Assembly: GCF_046773475.1 (NCBI RefSeq)
Contig: NZ_CP177239.1
Location: 2,170,001-2,234,000 of the forward strand
DNA: 64,000 nucleotides
Direction of reading: 5' to 3'
Source of the DNA: Nitratireductor aquimarinus
Lineage (GTDB): Bacteria; Pseudomonadota; Alphaproteobacteria; Rhizobiales; Rhizobiaceae
The notes beneath the pieces are model-generated. The model had not been told where the DNA came from, did not search any database, and worked only from the letters and a program-made list of their open reading frames with translations. Below, in pieces: positions 18,083 to 29,400 of this stretch (within the stretch, counting starts at the first letter, position 1; every line of letters starts with the position of its first letter). The position numbers were made by a program, and so were the translations under genes.

Positions 18083-19029
18083 AGATGAAGGCACTTGCAC
18101 TCAGCGCCGTGCTTCTGGCGACCGCCAGCGCACAGGCCGATGAAATCCGCTACGCGCTCTGGGCGCAGCCCGGCGAAGCGCAGTATGAAGGCGCGATGGA
18201 ATTCAAGCGCGTGGTGGAGGAAGGCTCCGACCACACCGTCACGATCTTCCCCGGCGACCAGCTCGGCACGCCGCGTGAGGTTTACGCGCAGATGGCGCTC
18301 GGCTCCACCCAGATGCTCGCCAGCGGCGACCCGGGCCTCAAGGAGATCGAGTATCTTGCCCTGCCCTATCTGATGAACGGCATCGACAACTACAAGAAGG
18401 TGCTCGACACGGACTTCGGCAAGGAGTGGAACGAGCGGCTGACCGCAGAGCGCCAGGTGCGCATGCTCGGCTTCATGCCGCGCAGCCCGCGCCAGATCAG
18501 CGCCAATGTGGTCATCAACTCGATGGACGATCTGAGCGGTCTGAAGCTGCGTGCGCCCGAGCGGGACTACTATGTGGAATCGCTGCGCGCGCTGGGCGCG
18601 AACCCGACGCCCATGGCCTTCGCGGAAGTTTACACCGCGCTCCAGACCGGCATTGTCGACGGTCAGGAAAACCCGGTCGAAACCATCTACGCCCAGAAGT
18701 TCTATGAAGTTCAGAAGGGTGTGGCGATGGTCGATTACATCAACAAACCCGCTTATGTCGTTATCAGCGACCAGTTCTGGAAGGGACTGTCCGAGGAAGA
18801 TCAGGCGCTTCTGCAGAAGGCCAATGACGCTTCGACGGCCAAGGTGAACGAACTGATGCCCGACCAGACCAAGAAGTACATCGCCGAGATGGAAGCGGCT
18901 GGTGTGACCGTGACCCACCCGGACACCGCGCCCTTCATGGAAGCCACGCAGTCCGTGCGTGACAATCTGGGCAAGGGCGTCTGGGGTGAAGAGGTCTACA
19001 AGCAGATCGTCGAGATCGGCAAAGAGTAG
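18079..19029 (+). CDS. TRAP transporter substrate-binding protein (DctP family)
   Basis: A 316-residue periplasmic protein. A short signal peptide (KMKALALSAVLLATASAQA) precedes the DctP fold, which includes FPGDQLGTPREVYAQMALGS near residue 57 and ALGANPTPMAFAEVYTALQT near residue 172 followed by GIVDGQENPVE. The ATG overlaps the creatininase stop. DctP proteins bind acidic solutes and pass them to DctQM. Having the binding protein after the permease and hydrolase genes is unusual but known. Confidence 0.93.
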   Translation: MKMKALALSAVLLATASAQADEIRYALWAQPGEAQYEGAMEFKRVVEEGSDHTVTIFPGDQLGTPREVYAQMALGSTQMLASGDPGLKEIEYLALPYLMNGIDNYKKVLDTDFGKEWNERLTAERQVRMLGFMPRSPRQISANVVINSMDDLSGLKLRAPERDYYVESLRALGANPTPMAFAEVYTALQTGIVDGQENPVETIYAQKFYEVQKGVAMVDYINKPAYVVISDQFWKGLSEEDQALLQKANDASTAKVNELMPDQTKKYIAEMEAAGVTVTHPDTAPFMEATQSVRDNLGKGVWGEEVYKQIVEIGKE

Positions 19030-19067
19030 TTCGAACCCGGCAGATACATTGTCTGGTGCGGCTTTGG

Positions 19068-19100
19068 CCGGTTCATCGTTTACCGGAAACGGTGAACCGG
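19068..19100 (+). terminator. Hairpin after dctP
   Basis: Bases 19068-19081 pair with 19087-19100 (14 bp with one G-T pair, 5-base loop), 38 bases after the dctP stop. No T-run follows, so it may be a transcript-end stabiliser or attenuator rather than a full terminator before the M20 gene. Confidence 0.45.
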
Positions 19101-19165
19101 TCTGTCTGCCTGCTTCCCTGCGTCCATAGGAACGCACAAAGGACGAGCAAGTCTTTTGATGGAGC

Positions 19166-19201
19166 ATCGGGCCGAAAACGGTTTCCGCTTTTCGGCCCGA
19201 T
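19166..19201. repeat. Rhizobial-type palindromic intergenic repeat
   Basis: A perfect 13-bp inverted repeat (ATCGGGCCGAAAA and its complement) flanks a 10-base centre. The core GAAAACGGTTTCCGCTTTT resembles the element at 25836-25884 (GAAAACCGGTTTCCACTTTT). Such palindromes are scattered through Rhizobiales genomes. It lies between dctP and the M20 gene. Confidence 0.6.
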
Positions 19202-19253
19202 ACCCTTGTGACCGCGCCACCCATTTTTTCAATTTCAGGATTCAAGCAACGCC

Positions 19254-20444
19254 ATGAGCGACACCCAGAACCTGCGCGAGCGCATCGACGAGATCACCGC
19301 CGAGATTACCCCGCGCCTGATCGAAATCCGTCGGCAGCTCCACGCCAACCCGGAGCTGGGCTTCGAGGAATATGAAACATCGGCTCTGGTGATGCAGGAG
19401 CTGACCCGGATGGATGTTGCCCATCGTTCGGGCTTCGGCAAGACCGGCGTTGCCGCGACCATCGGCCAGGGCAATGGCAAGACCATTGGCATACGCGGCG
19501 ATATGGACGCCCTGCCCATCGAGGAGACCGCCTCGCCGGAATATAAATCGCGCAATCCCGGCAAGATGCATGCCTGCGGCCATGACGCCCACACCGCCAT
19601 CGCGCTTGGCGTGAGCCAGGTTCTGGCGCGTCTTTCCGACGTTCTGCCGGGCCGCGCGCTGATGATTTTCCAGCCCGCAGAAGAGGGACTGGGCGGGGCG
19701 CGCGCCATGCTGGAAGACGGCCTGTTCGAATGGGTCAAGCCGGACATCATGCTTGGCTATCACAACTGGCCGCTGATTGATGGCGGCACGATTGGCTATC
19801 ATCCGAAGACGGCGTTCGCCTCCACCGATCCGTTCGACATCACGATCACCGGTCAGTCGGGCCATGGCGCGCATCCACATCTGGCGGTGGACCCGATCGT
19901 GGCGGCTGGCAATCTCGTGTCTTCCCTCCAGACCATCGTCGCCCGCGAGATCGCGCCGCTGGAAGCAGCCGTGGTGACCATCGGCTCGATCAAGGGTGGA
20001 TCGGCGCGCAACCAGATTCCCGACAGCGTGACGCTGGAAGGCACCACGCGCAGCCAGAACCCGGCCGTGCGGGAAGCCGTGAAAGCAGCCATCGAGCGGG
20101 TATGTGCGGGCATTGCGCTCACACACCGGGTGACCTGCGAACCGACCTTCCTGACGGGCGTACCGCCGGTGGTAAACGATCCCGACATTCTGCATCCCGT
20201 GCTTGAAAGCGCGCGTGGCATGCTGGGAGATGACAGGATCGTTGAGCTGCCGCAGGGGTCCATGGGCAGCGAGGATTACGCGGAGTTTTCCACCCGCGTG
20301 CCAAGCGCGCATCTGCGCATCGGCTCGCGCCTGAAGGACCGCAACACGATGCTTCATCGCAGCGATTTCGATCTGGACGAGGCCTGCATTCCGACAGCGG
20401 TGAAGGCCATCGCGGCAGCGGCCATCGACCTGATGAAGGACTGA
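19254..20444 (+). CDS. M20-family amidohydrolase (hippurate hydrolase/aminoacylase-like)
   Basis: A 396-residue metallopeptidase-fold enzyme. Metal and catalytic motifs are GDMDALP (82-88), HACGHDAHTA (106-115), QPAEEGLGGARAM (140-152, Glu-Glu) and SGHGAHPH (about 205). The C-terminal GSEDYAEFS segment also fits. The family cleaves N-acyl amino acids, hippurate or similar amides. It follows the TRAP operon after a 224-base gap holding two hairpins, so it may be co-transcribed at a lower level. Together with the creatininase-like gene it suggests import and hydrolysis of an N-acyl or cyclic amide. It is followed by a strong terminator. Confidence 0.92.
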   Translation: MSDTQNLRERIDEITAEITPRLIEIRRQLHANPELGFEEYETSALVMQELTRMDVAHRSGFGKTGVAATIGQGNGKTIGIRGDMDALPIEETASPEYKSRNPGKMHACGHDAHTAIALGVSQVLARLSDVLPGRALMIFQPAEEGLGGARAMLEDGLFEWVKPDIMLGYHNWPLIDGGTIGYHPKTAFASTDPFDITITGQSGHGAHPHLAVDPIVAAGNLVSSLQTIVAREIAPLEAAVVTIGSIKGGSARNQIPDSVTLEGTTRSQNPAVREAVKAAIERVCAGIALTHRVTCEPTFLTGVPPVVNDPDILHPVLESARGMLGDDRIVELPQGSMGSEDYAEFSTRVPSAHLRIGSRLKDRNTMLHRSDFDLDEACIPTAVKAIAAAAIDLMKD

Positions 20445-20480
20445 CCGGCTGCCGGCGTTGCCGGCATCTGCAGGCAAAGA

Positions 20481-20513
20481 AAAAGGCCGGGCGCGAGACG
20501 CCCGGCCTTTTTT
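20481..20513. terminator. Bidirectional intrinsic terminator
   Basis: AAAAGGCCGGGCG (20481-20493) and CGCCCGGCCTTTT (20499-20511) form a perfect 13-bp stem with a 5-base loop. T-runs lie in both directions. It separates the plus-strand M20 gene from the minus-strand coxM-like gene and serves both. Confidence 0.9.
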
Positions 20514-20530
20514 GCATCTCGTGAACCCGG

Positions 20531-21322
20531 TCAGGCGAGCGCGCGTTTGGCCATGGCCTTGATGAGATTGGCGCGATAGGCGGCATCGCAATGGATGTCG
20601 GACATGAGGCCATCGGCGGAGACGGACACGCCATCCACGGCGGCAGAAGACCAGTCTTTCGAAAGAGCCTGCTCGAGCCCCTCATGGCGGAAGACGCCAT
20701 CCGACCCTGCACCGGTGACCGCCACACGCACCACGCCGTCACCGCCTTTCGCGACGAAGACGCCCGTCATCGCATAGCGCGAGGCCGGGTTCGGGAATTT
20801 CGCGTAGCCGCAGGTTTCCGGCGCGTCGAAGCTGACCGCCGTGACGATCTCGCCCTCATCGAGCGCGGTGGAGAACAGCCCGGTGAAGAAATCATCCGCA
20901 GCGATCTCGCGCCGGTTGGTGTGGATCGTCGCGCCAAGCGCCATGAGGCCTGCCGGATAGTCCGCCGCAGGATCATTGTTGGCGATGGAGCCGCCAATCG
21001 TGCCCTGATGGCGCACCGCAGGATCGCCGATGCCGCCGGCGAGCTTGACGATGGCCGGGCAGACCTTTGCGAGCTCAGCATTCCCGGCGACGGCCGCATG
21101 CGTGGTCATCGCGCCGATGGTGACGCTGCGACCGGACACGCGGACGCCCACGAGATCGGCAATGCCGCGCAGGTCGATCAGGTCTGAAGGAGCCGCCAGC
21201 CGATGCTTCATGGTGGGGAGCAGGGTCTGCCCGCCGGCAAGAAGCTGCCCTTCGGAGGCTGCGGAAAGCCTGGCGACGGCATCGTCGACACTGGTGGCGC
21301 GGTGATAGGTTACGTCATACAT
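20531..21322 (-). CDS. Molybdenum hydroxylase FAD-binding medium subunit (CoxM family)
   Basis: A 263-residue flavoprotein of the xanthine oxidase/CO dehydrogenase family. FAD-binding motifs are LLAGGQTLLP (near residue 27) and the GTIGGSIANNDPAAD loop (near 106). The ATG at 21322 has a GGGAGG site; an upstream extension to 21379 has no homologous look. It is the last gene of the S-L-M operon, 11 bases after the large subunit. It passes electrons from the FeS centres to FAD. The substrate is unknown. Confidence 0.92.
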   Translation of the reverse strand: MYDVTYHRATSVDDAVARLSAASEGQLLAGGQTLLPTMKHRLAAPSDLIDLRGIADLVGVRVSGRSVTIGAMTTHAAVAGNAELAKVCPAIVKLAGGIGDPAVRHQGTIGGSIANNDPAADYPAGLMALGATIHTNRREIAADDFFTGLFSTALDEGEIVTAVSFDAPETCGYAKFPNPASRYAMTGVFVAKGGDGVVRVAVTGAGSDGVFRHEGLEQALSKDWSSAAVDGVSVSADGLMSDIHCDAAYRANLIKAMAKRALA

Positions 21323-21333
21323 GGCAGGCCTCC

Positions 21334-23697
<2,364 letters not shown>

Positions 23698-23709
23698 GTC
23701 TATCCTCCC

Positions 23710-24189
<480 letters not shown>

Positions 24190-24687
24190 ATATTCCTCCC
24201 TTGCCTTGGGCCGCGCCCGCGCCTGCGGACCGGAATCCTAGGTTACGATCCGTCCTGCTCCTTCACATGGATCAATGAGATGGCAGGACAATTCATTGGC
24301 GCCATTGGCGCGTCCGGCGGTCTGCTTCGGCATGAAGCGCCGGGACGACGCCGGAAAACCGGATGAAATGTGCTGAACGCTTCTGTGGCTGTGCCGGGCG
24401 CACAGCAAAGATGCGGCATGCATGCGCATAGCGGCTGCCCTCACCGCTTCATGGAAACGGGGAAACGCCCACTCATCTTGATTTGTGGCAGGTCCAGAGG
24501 GGAGATTTTCCTCCATCTTCCCTGAAACCGCGCCAGCAATGCAATTCGCCAAACGAGGCCTCCCGCGCCCGATTGTGGCCGCGCAACGCGACCGAATGCA
24601 TTTTCCAGTTCACTCCCGGAAATCATTTAAGCGGCGTTTTACTCGAATGCCAAGACCCCTTTGGTATAGGGCAAGAAAAGGCCAAGA
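24190..24687. other. Intergenic region upstream of the cox-type operon
   Basis: About 500 bases without a convincing gene. Short open frames on both strands here lack ribosome-binding sites and family-like sequence. It must hold the promoter of the small-subunit gene, but no clear sigma70 boxes, riboswitch or terminator could be picked out. The right part (24560-24690) is less GC-rich than the genes. Confidence 0.5.
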
Positions 24688-25809
24688 TCAGAAGCCGTTG
24701 GGCGCAGGATCATGCATTTTGAAGGCATTGCCCTCCACCCGGTAGATGGAGCAGTTGCGCTCGACCGCGCCCGATGACGAGAAGCGGAACGAGCCAAGCA
24801 CGCCCCGGAAACCGGAGCGCGAGGTGAGCGTGCCGCTTGTCAGCCCGGCAGCCCCTCTGGCGCGGGCGATGCCGATGGCGAGGGCTGCGGCATCGAAACC
24901 ATAGGCCGCATCCCGCGACATGGCCCTGCCGAATTCGGTGCGGAAGCGCTCGGTAATCTCGCCGACGGCCAGCTGGTCGACACGGCACATGAGAACGCCT
25001 GCGCCTGCGGGACCGGGCGGAAAGTCGGGCGTGGCGAGGATGAGCGCGCTGGCCGGCAATGCGCCGGTGGCGCGAAGCCCCGCCAGCGTGGCTGCCGGCG
25101 AACGCAGGCCGGGGGCAAGAACGATGGCCTGCGCCCCCTGAAGCTGCGCGGCTCTGGATGCAAGCTCGCTCGTGGAGTTTGCCGAGACCGGAATGTCTGC
25201 GATGACCGTGCCGCCTTTGGCAGAGATACCGGAACGCAGGCGCGCAAGACTGGCTTGATCTGCATCCGCAGCGTGAACGATCACGATCTTCTTGCGGCCC
25301 GCGCCAATGGCGTAGGCCGCAGCCTCGATGCTGCTGTCAACCGCGTCGGACAGGAAGGCGAAGACGCCGTTCTTGCGCTGAGCGCCATTGGTGACGAACG
25401 CCACCACAGGCGGATTGCCGCCCGATGGAACGGCGTTCAGAAGACCGGCCTGCGCCGGGCCGATGATGATCTTCGCGCCGCGTTCGACGAGCGCATCAAC
25501 CGCGGTTTTCGTGCCTGAGGCATTGGCTTGTGCGTTGTAGATGGCGAGCGTGACCGCATCTCCGCCAAGCTGCTGCGCGGCGAGCTTCGCGCCATCGCGG
25601 TAATCGCGTTCGGAGGCGCGCGCGGTGCCTGCAAGCCCGGTGACCATGCCGATTGTCACGGGCCCGGAGCCGATGGTCTCGAGCCCGGCTGCGGAGGATG
25701 CAACCTTGCTGTCTTCGACGTTGAGCGTGTCTTCGACGCCGGATGACTGGCAGGCGGCGAGAGCCAGCATGGCGCAGACCGCAAGTGGCCGCGTCAGACG
25801 CGCGAGCAA
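24688..25809 (-). CDS. Lipoprotein with periplasmic-binding (LivJ/LpoA-like) fold
   Basis: A 373-residue protein with a lipobox (LALAAC, Cys at about residue 18 from the chosen start) and a type I periplasmic-binding fold. The fold starts GPVTIGMVTGLAGTARASER and includes ERGAKIIIGPAQAGLL. Similar lipoproteins in Rhizobiales are annotated as ABC binding proteins or penicillin-binding-protein activators. I favour a TTG start at 25809 (GGTGA upstream). The frame stays open to 25932, but those extra 41 codons translate a palindromic repeat and have no ribosome-binding site. No transporter subunits accompany it, which fits a structural role. Confidence 0.75.
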   Translation of the reverse strand: MLARLTRPLAVCAMLALAACQSSGVEDTLNVEDSKVASSAAGLETIGSGPVTIGMVTGLAGTARASERDYRDGAKLAAQQLGGDAVTLAIYNAQANASGTKTAVDALVERGAKIIIGPAQAGLLNAVPSGGNPPVVAFVTNGAQRKNGVFAFLSDAVDSSIEAAAYAIGAGRKKIVIVHAADADQASLARLRSGISAKGGTVIADIPVSANSTSELASRAAQLQGAQAIVLAPGLRSPAATLAGLRATGALPASALILATPDFPPGPAGAGVLMCRVDQLAVGEITERFRTEFGRAMSRDAAYGFDAAALAIGIARARGAAGLTSGTLTSRSGFRGVLGSFRFSSSGAVERNCSIYRVEGNAFKMHDPAPNGF

Positions 25810-25835
25810 AAACGCGCGATCACCAGAGCGCTTTT

Positions 25836-25884
25836 GAGCAATTCCGGACGGAAAACCGGTTTCCACTTTTCCTGAAATTGCTTC
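25836..25884. repeat. Rhizobial-type palindromic intergenic repeat
   Basis: An imperfect palindrome has outer arms AGCAATT and AATTGCT and inner arms GGAAAA and TTTTCC around a GGTTTCC-containing core. Its core matches the element at 19166-19201. It lies just upstream of the lipoprotein coding region and is readable in frame with it, which artificially extends the open frame. Confidence 0.6.
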
Positions 25885-25948
25885 AGGGCGCAGCAACGGC
25901 TCGGAAGACACTCTCATCGGGACACCAGGCACCCGGATCTACGGCAAA

Positions 25949-26305
25949 TCAATACATGTACCGAACCATGCGCGAGTGGAAACACTCGCACTTGTTCAGA
26001 TAGTCCTCATCCCGATAGGCGGACTGGAGATAGCCATAGGCCTTGCCGCAGGCGACCTTGGCCTCGGAGGCCCAGACGAAGGCGGGGCGACCCGAGTTGA
26101 TCCATTGCGGGCTGTCGGCAACGGCGACGGCCTCATCCATGAGGCGGACGACCTCATTGGTGAGGGTGGCATTGTTTTCGATGGTGAGAAGTTTGGCATT
26201 CCCGGCCACCGGGCAATAATCGCCGGTGGAGAGATCGGCAGATTGCGCCCCGCCGGCCAGAATGGTCCCGACAACGACAGCAAGCCCCAAAGTAAGCTTC
26301 TTCAT
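25949..26305 (-). CDS. Small secreted protein of unknown function
   Basis: A 118-residue protein with a clear signal peptide (KKLTLGLAVVVGTILAGGAQ, cleavage after SA near residue 23). The mature part has four cysteines (CPV, ACGKA, KCECF), which could form disulfides, and a Tyr-rich C-terminus. I do not recognise a family. It lies between the giant adhesin gene and the lipoprotein gene on the same strand, starting about 120 bases after the adhesin stop with a terminator hairpin between. It is therefore probably transcribed separately. Confidence 0.75.
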   Translation of the reverse strand: MKKLTLGLAVVVGTILAGGAQSADLSTGDYCPVAGNAKLLTIENNATLTNEVVRLMDEAVAVADSPQWINSGRPAFVWASEAKVACGKAYGYLQSAYRDEDYLNKCECFHSRMVRYMY

Positions 26306-26384
26306 AAGTCCCCCGTGGCGTTGCCGCCTGTGGTGTGTTGTGTTCCCTGGCCGGGAAATTACACGGTTCCCGGCGGTTTATCAA

Positions 26385-26414
26385 ACATGCGGCCGCGCAA
26401 TGGCGGCCGCATGT
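26385..26414 (-). terminator. Terminator hairpin of the giant adhesin gene
   Basis: ACATGCGGCCGC (26385-26396) and its perfect complement (26403-26414) form a 12-bp stem with a 6-base loop, 14 bases after the adhesin stop on the minus strand. Only a short T-run follows. Confidence 0.65.
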
Positions 26415-26427
26415 CGTGTCATTTCAC

Positions 26428-29400
26428 TCAGACTGTGCCCGAAGTGTCACTGCCATCATCGTCGTAGAGGATCTTGATGGAAGCCGGGGTCTGCGGCACG
26501 TCGAAGGTGGCGACTGTCACCCAGTCGTCGCCGCCGGCGGTTCCGTCCGCATCCACCTGCAGTTCCTTACCGTCGCCGGGGTTGAGCCGGACGAAATCAC
26601 CGACATTTTCACCGGACGTGGTCGAGAGCGAAACCAGTTCGGTGAGGTCCACGACGTCCTCGGAGCTGAAGCCGATGATCTCGTCCGGGTTCATGCCGGT
26701 GAGCGCGGAAGGATCGAGCACCACCGTATCGATGGCGCCGTCGGTATCGGTGAGATCGTAGGTGTTCTGCCCTTCGCCGCCGATCAGCACGTCTGCGCCG
26801 TCGCCGCCGATGAGGAGATCGTCACCTTCGCCGCCATCCAGAAGATCGGCTGCATCGCCACCGACGAGTGAATCGTCGCCGCCCATGCCGAGCAGTGTCG
26901 AACCGCTGTCATTGCCGACGAGAACTTCGTCCGCATCCGTTCCGGTGATGGTGCTGCCCGAGACGCCGGTAACGCTGACATGGGCGTCATCAGTGAAGCC
27001 ACTGCCATCGGAGACCGAGTAATCGAACCCGCCGCTGGAGAAGGAAGGAGTCGGGGTGTACTCAACGCTGACATTATCAAAGTAAACGTCCGCGAATTCA
27101 CCGCTTCTCGTTTTCTCCGTCATCAGACCGCCCAGCGCCAGAGTGTGCTCACCGGCAGACAGATCAATTGTGGTGGTAAAGGTTTTCCAGCCAGTCACGG
27201 CATCGCCGCCAGAGTTGCTGGGATCGCCTAGAAGTTCATCAACGACACCGCCGGCGCCAAATGCCTCGCCATCAATGCCGGCCAGAACGCGAACATCTTC
27301 GCCGACATCCGTATCGTCAGTCAGCATCGCGTAATAATCGAATGTGATTGTCACGGTCGCTGCGGAAGCCAGATTGAATGTTCGCGTGAAGGCACCATTC
27401 ATGTTTTCACGGTCATCACCACCACCATCGCCAAGCTCGATCTTCAGCGCACCACCACCGGCAGGTCCAGACGAGGTTTGGAAACCACGGGCTTCCGAAC
27501 CCGTGCCCGGATAATAAGCATCGCGGTAGACGAATGAGCCTTCACCGCTGCTGAAGTCCTCATCAACGAACTCCACCGGCGTGCTGGACGGCGTGAAGGT
27601 GACATCGCCGGCCAGGCTTACACCGCCATTTTGCGGATTGCTCGCCCCGTCGACACTGAGCGGGCTCGTCGGAGCCGGAGCCGGGTCATTGTGCAGCAGC
27701 GCTGCCGTCGGGATATCGATCGCCGAGTAATCGGTGATGTTTGTCAGCACCACGTCATCCGTTGCGCCCGGAGGCGGCAGGATGTCGATTGTCAGCGACG
27801 CGCCGCTGGTGTCGCCGTCATTGTCGACCAGAACATAGTCGAAGCTCTCGGTGCCGGGCGTTGTGTCACCATCGGCCTGATAACTCCACGCGCCGGTCTC
27901 GAAGTTGAACGAGAGTTCGCCGCCAAGCGAACCGTCCACGACAAGGCTCGACCCGCTGATTGCCGGCTGGCCGCCATCGTTGAAGATCTTATCCGGGCCT
28001 TCCTGATAGGTGTAAGTGACGCCATCCACCGTGATGGAGAGAATGCGACCATCGTCTGCGCCGAGGATGTCGTCGTCACCACCGCCCACGGCATTGTCGT
28101 TGCCGAGCAGGACATTGCCGGAGACATCCACCTGATTGGTGAGATCGAGCAATGCGGTGACCAGACCATCGAAATTCGAAACCGACACCACCACATCGCT
28201 GCCGTCGGCCTCGTCGACATCCTGAAGCTGTTCGACATCGATGTTGTTGCCGATGCCGACCGTCTGCACGGTCACGTCATTGTTCTGGACGAAGTTGTTC
28301 CAGGCCGTCTGCGTGCTGCCGTAGAGCGAATGTCCTCCAGCGCCAATCTGCTCGTTCGGATTGCCATCGCTCAGGAAGAAGACCTGATTGTTGTGATCCG
28401 AAAGGGGCGTGTAGGCATCCATGGTTTCTTCAATGGCCGCCGTGAAGTCGGTGCCGCCATTATAGGGGCGGGAGCCGCCTTCCGTCGGGTTCCAGTCATC
28501 GATCTGCGCTGCGAAGGACGCATAGTCGGTGAACGGCCCTGCAGCACTGGCGCTGGATGAGAAGGCGACCAGCTCGATCTGCACATTGCCCGAGGTTCCA
28601 TCGAAGAAGGCCTGACCGGCCGCCTTGACCGCGTCTAGCATCGCATCCAGTTCGCTGTTGCTGACACTGCCGCTGAAATCGAGAACGAAAGCGATGTTGA
28701 AGTTTTCGGTCCCGAGCGTCAGGCTTGCATGGTCAGCAACGGCCTCCGGTGCATCGTCGAGCACATTGACCTTCAGCGTATCGACGGCCGAATAGTCGCC
28801 ATCATTGTCCTTTGCACGAACATTGAAACGTTCCGCCACACCTTCGGGCGTGCCCTTGCCGGGCCGCACATTGTGGTCGAGCGAGTTCTGGTTGAGCTGG
28901 TAGGAGCTGGAGTAACCGCCACTGCCATTCGCCGTGACCGTCAGCAGGCCGAACTTGCCCTGCACCGTGCCGCCGCCCGTGACATCGACCCAGTTGCCAT
29001 TGGCGTCGCTCACCTCGAGCGTGTCCAGCGTGTCGCCCGATGCGAGCGCAATGCTGAGCGCGCCCGTATCCACCGTGCTTGCCGTGCCCTCTTCAGAGCC
29101 GCCTGCAAGACCGGCCTCGTTGACCTCGGCGGTGAACGCGCTGATCGTGGGGGCTGCGTCGGGCTGCAGCGTGAGGTCGATCTCGGCAGGAGCCGTATCG
29201 CCATCTCCATCAACGATCTCGATGGGCAGAGTGAAGTCCACCGGATCCGTGCTCACCACGGAGGTGCCGAACCCGGTCATGGCGAAATCGTCACCCGAGA
29301 TATAGAGCACTTCGAGGCTGTTATAGCCATCCGCCGTGAAGCTGGTGATTGTGACCTGCGTGTCCAGCACGCCCGTGACCTGCGCCACGCGGGCGCCGCC

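Noticed and set aside
24238..24722. Small open frames on both strands between the cox-type operon and the lipoprotein gene
   Set aside because: No ribosome-binding sites, no domain-like sequence and mutual overlap; treated as non-coding.
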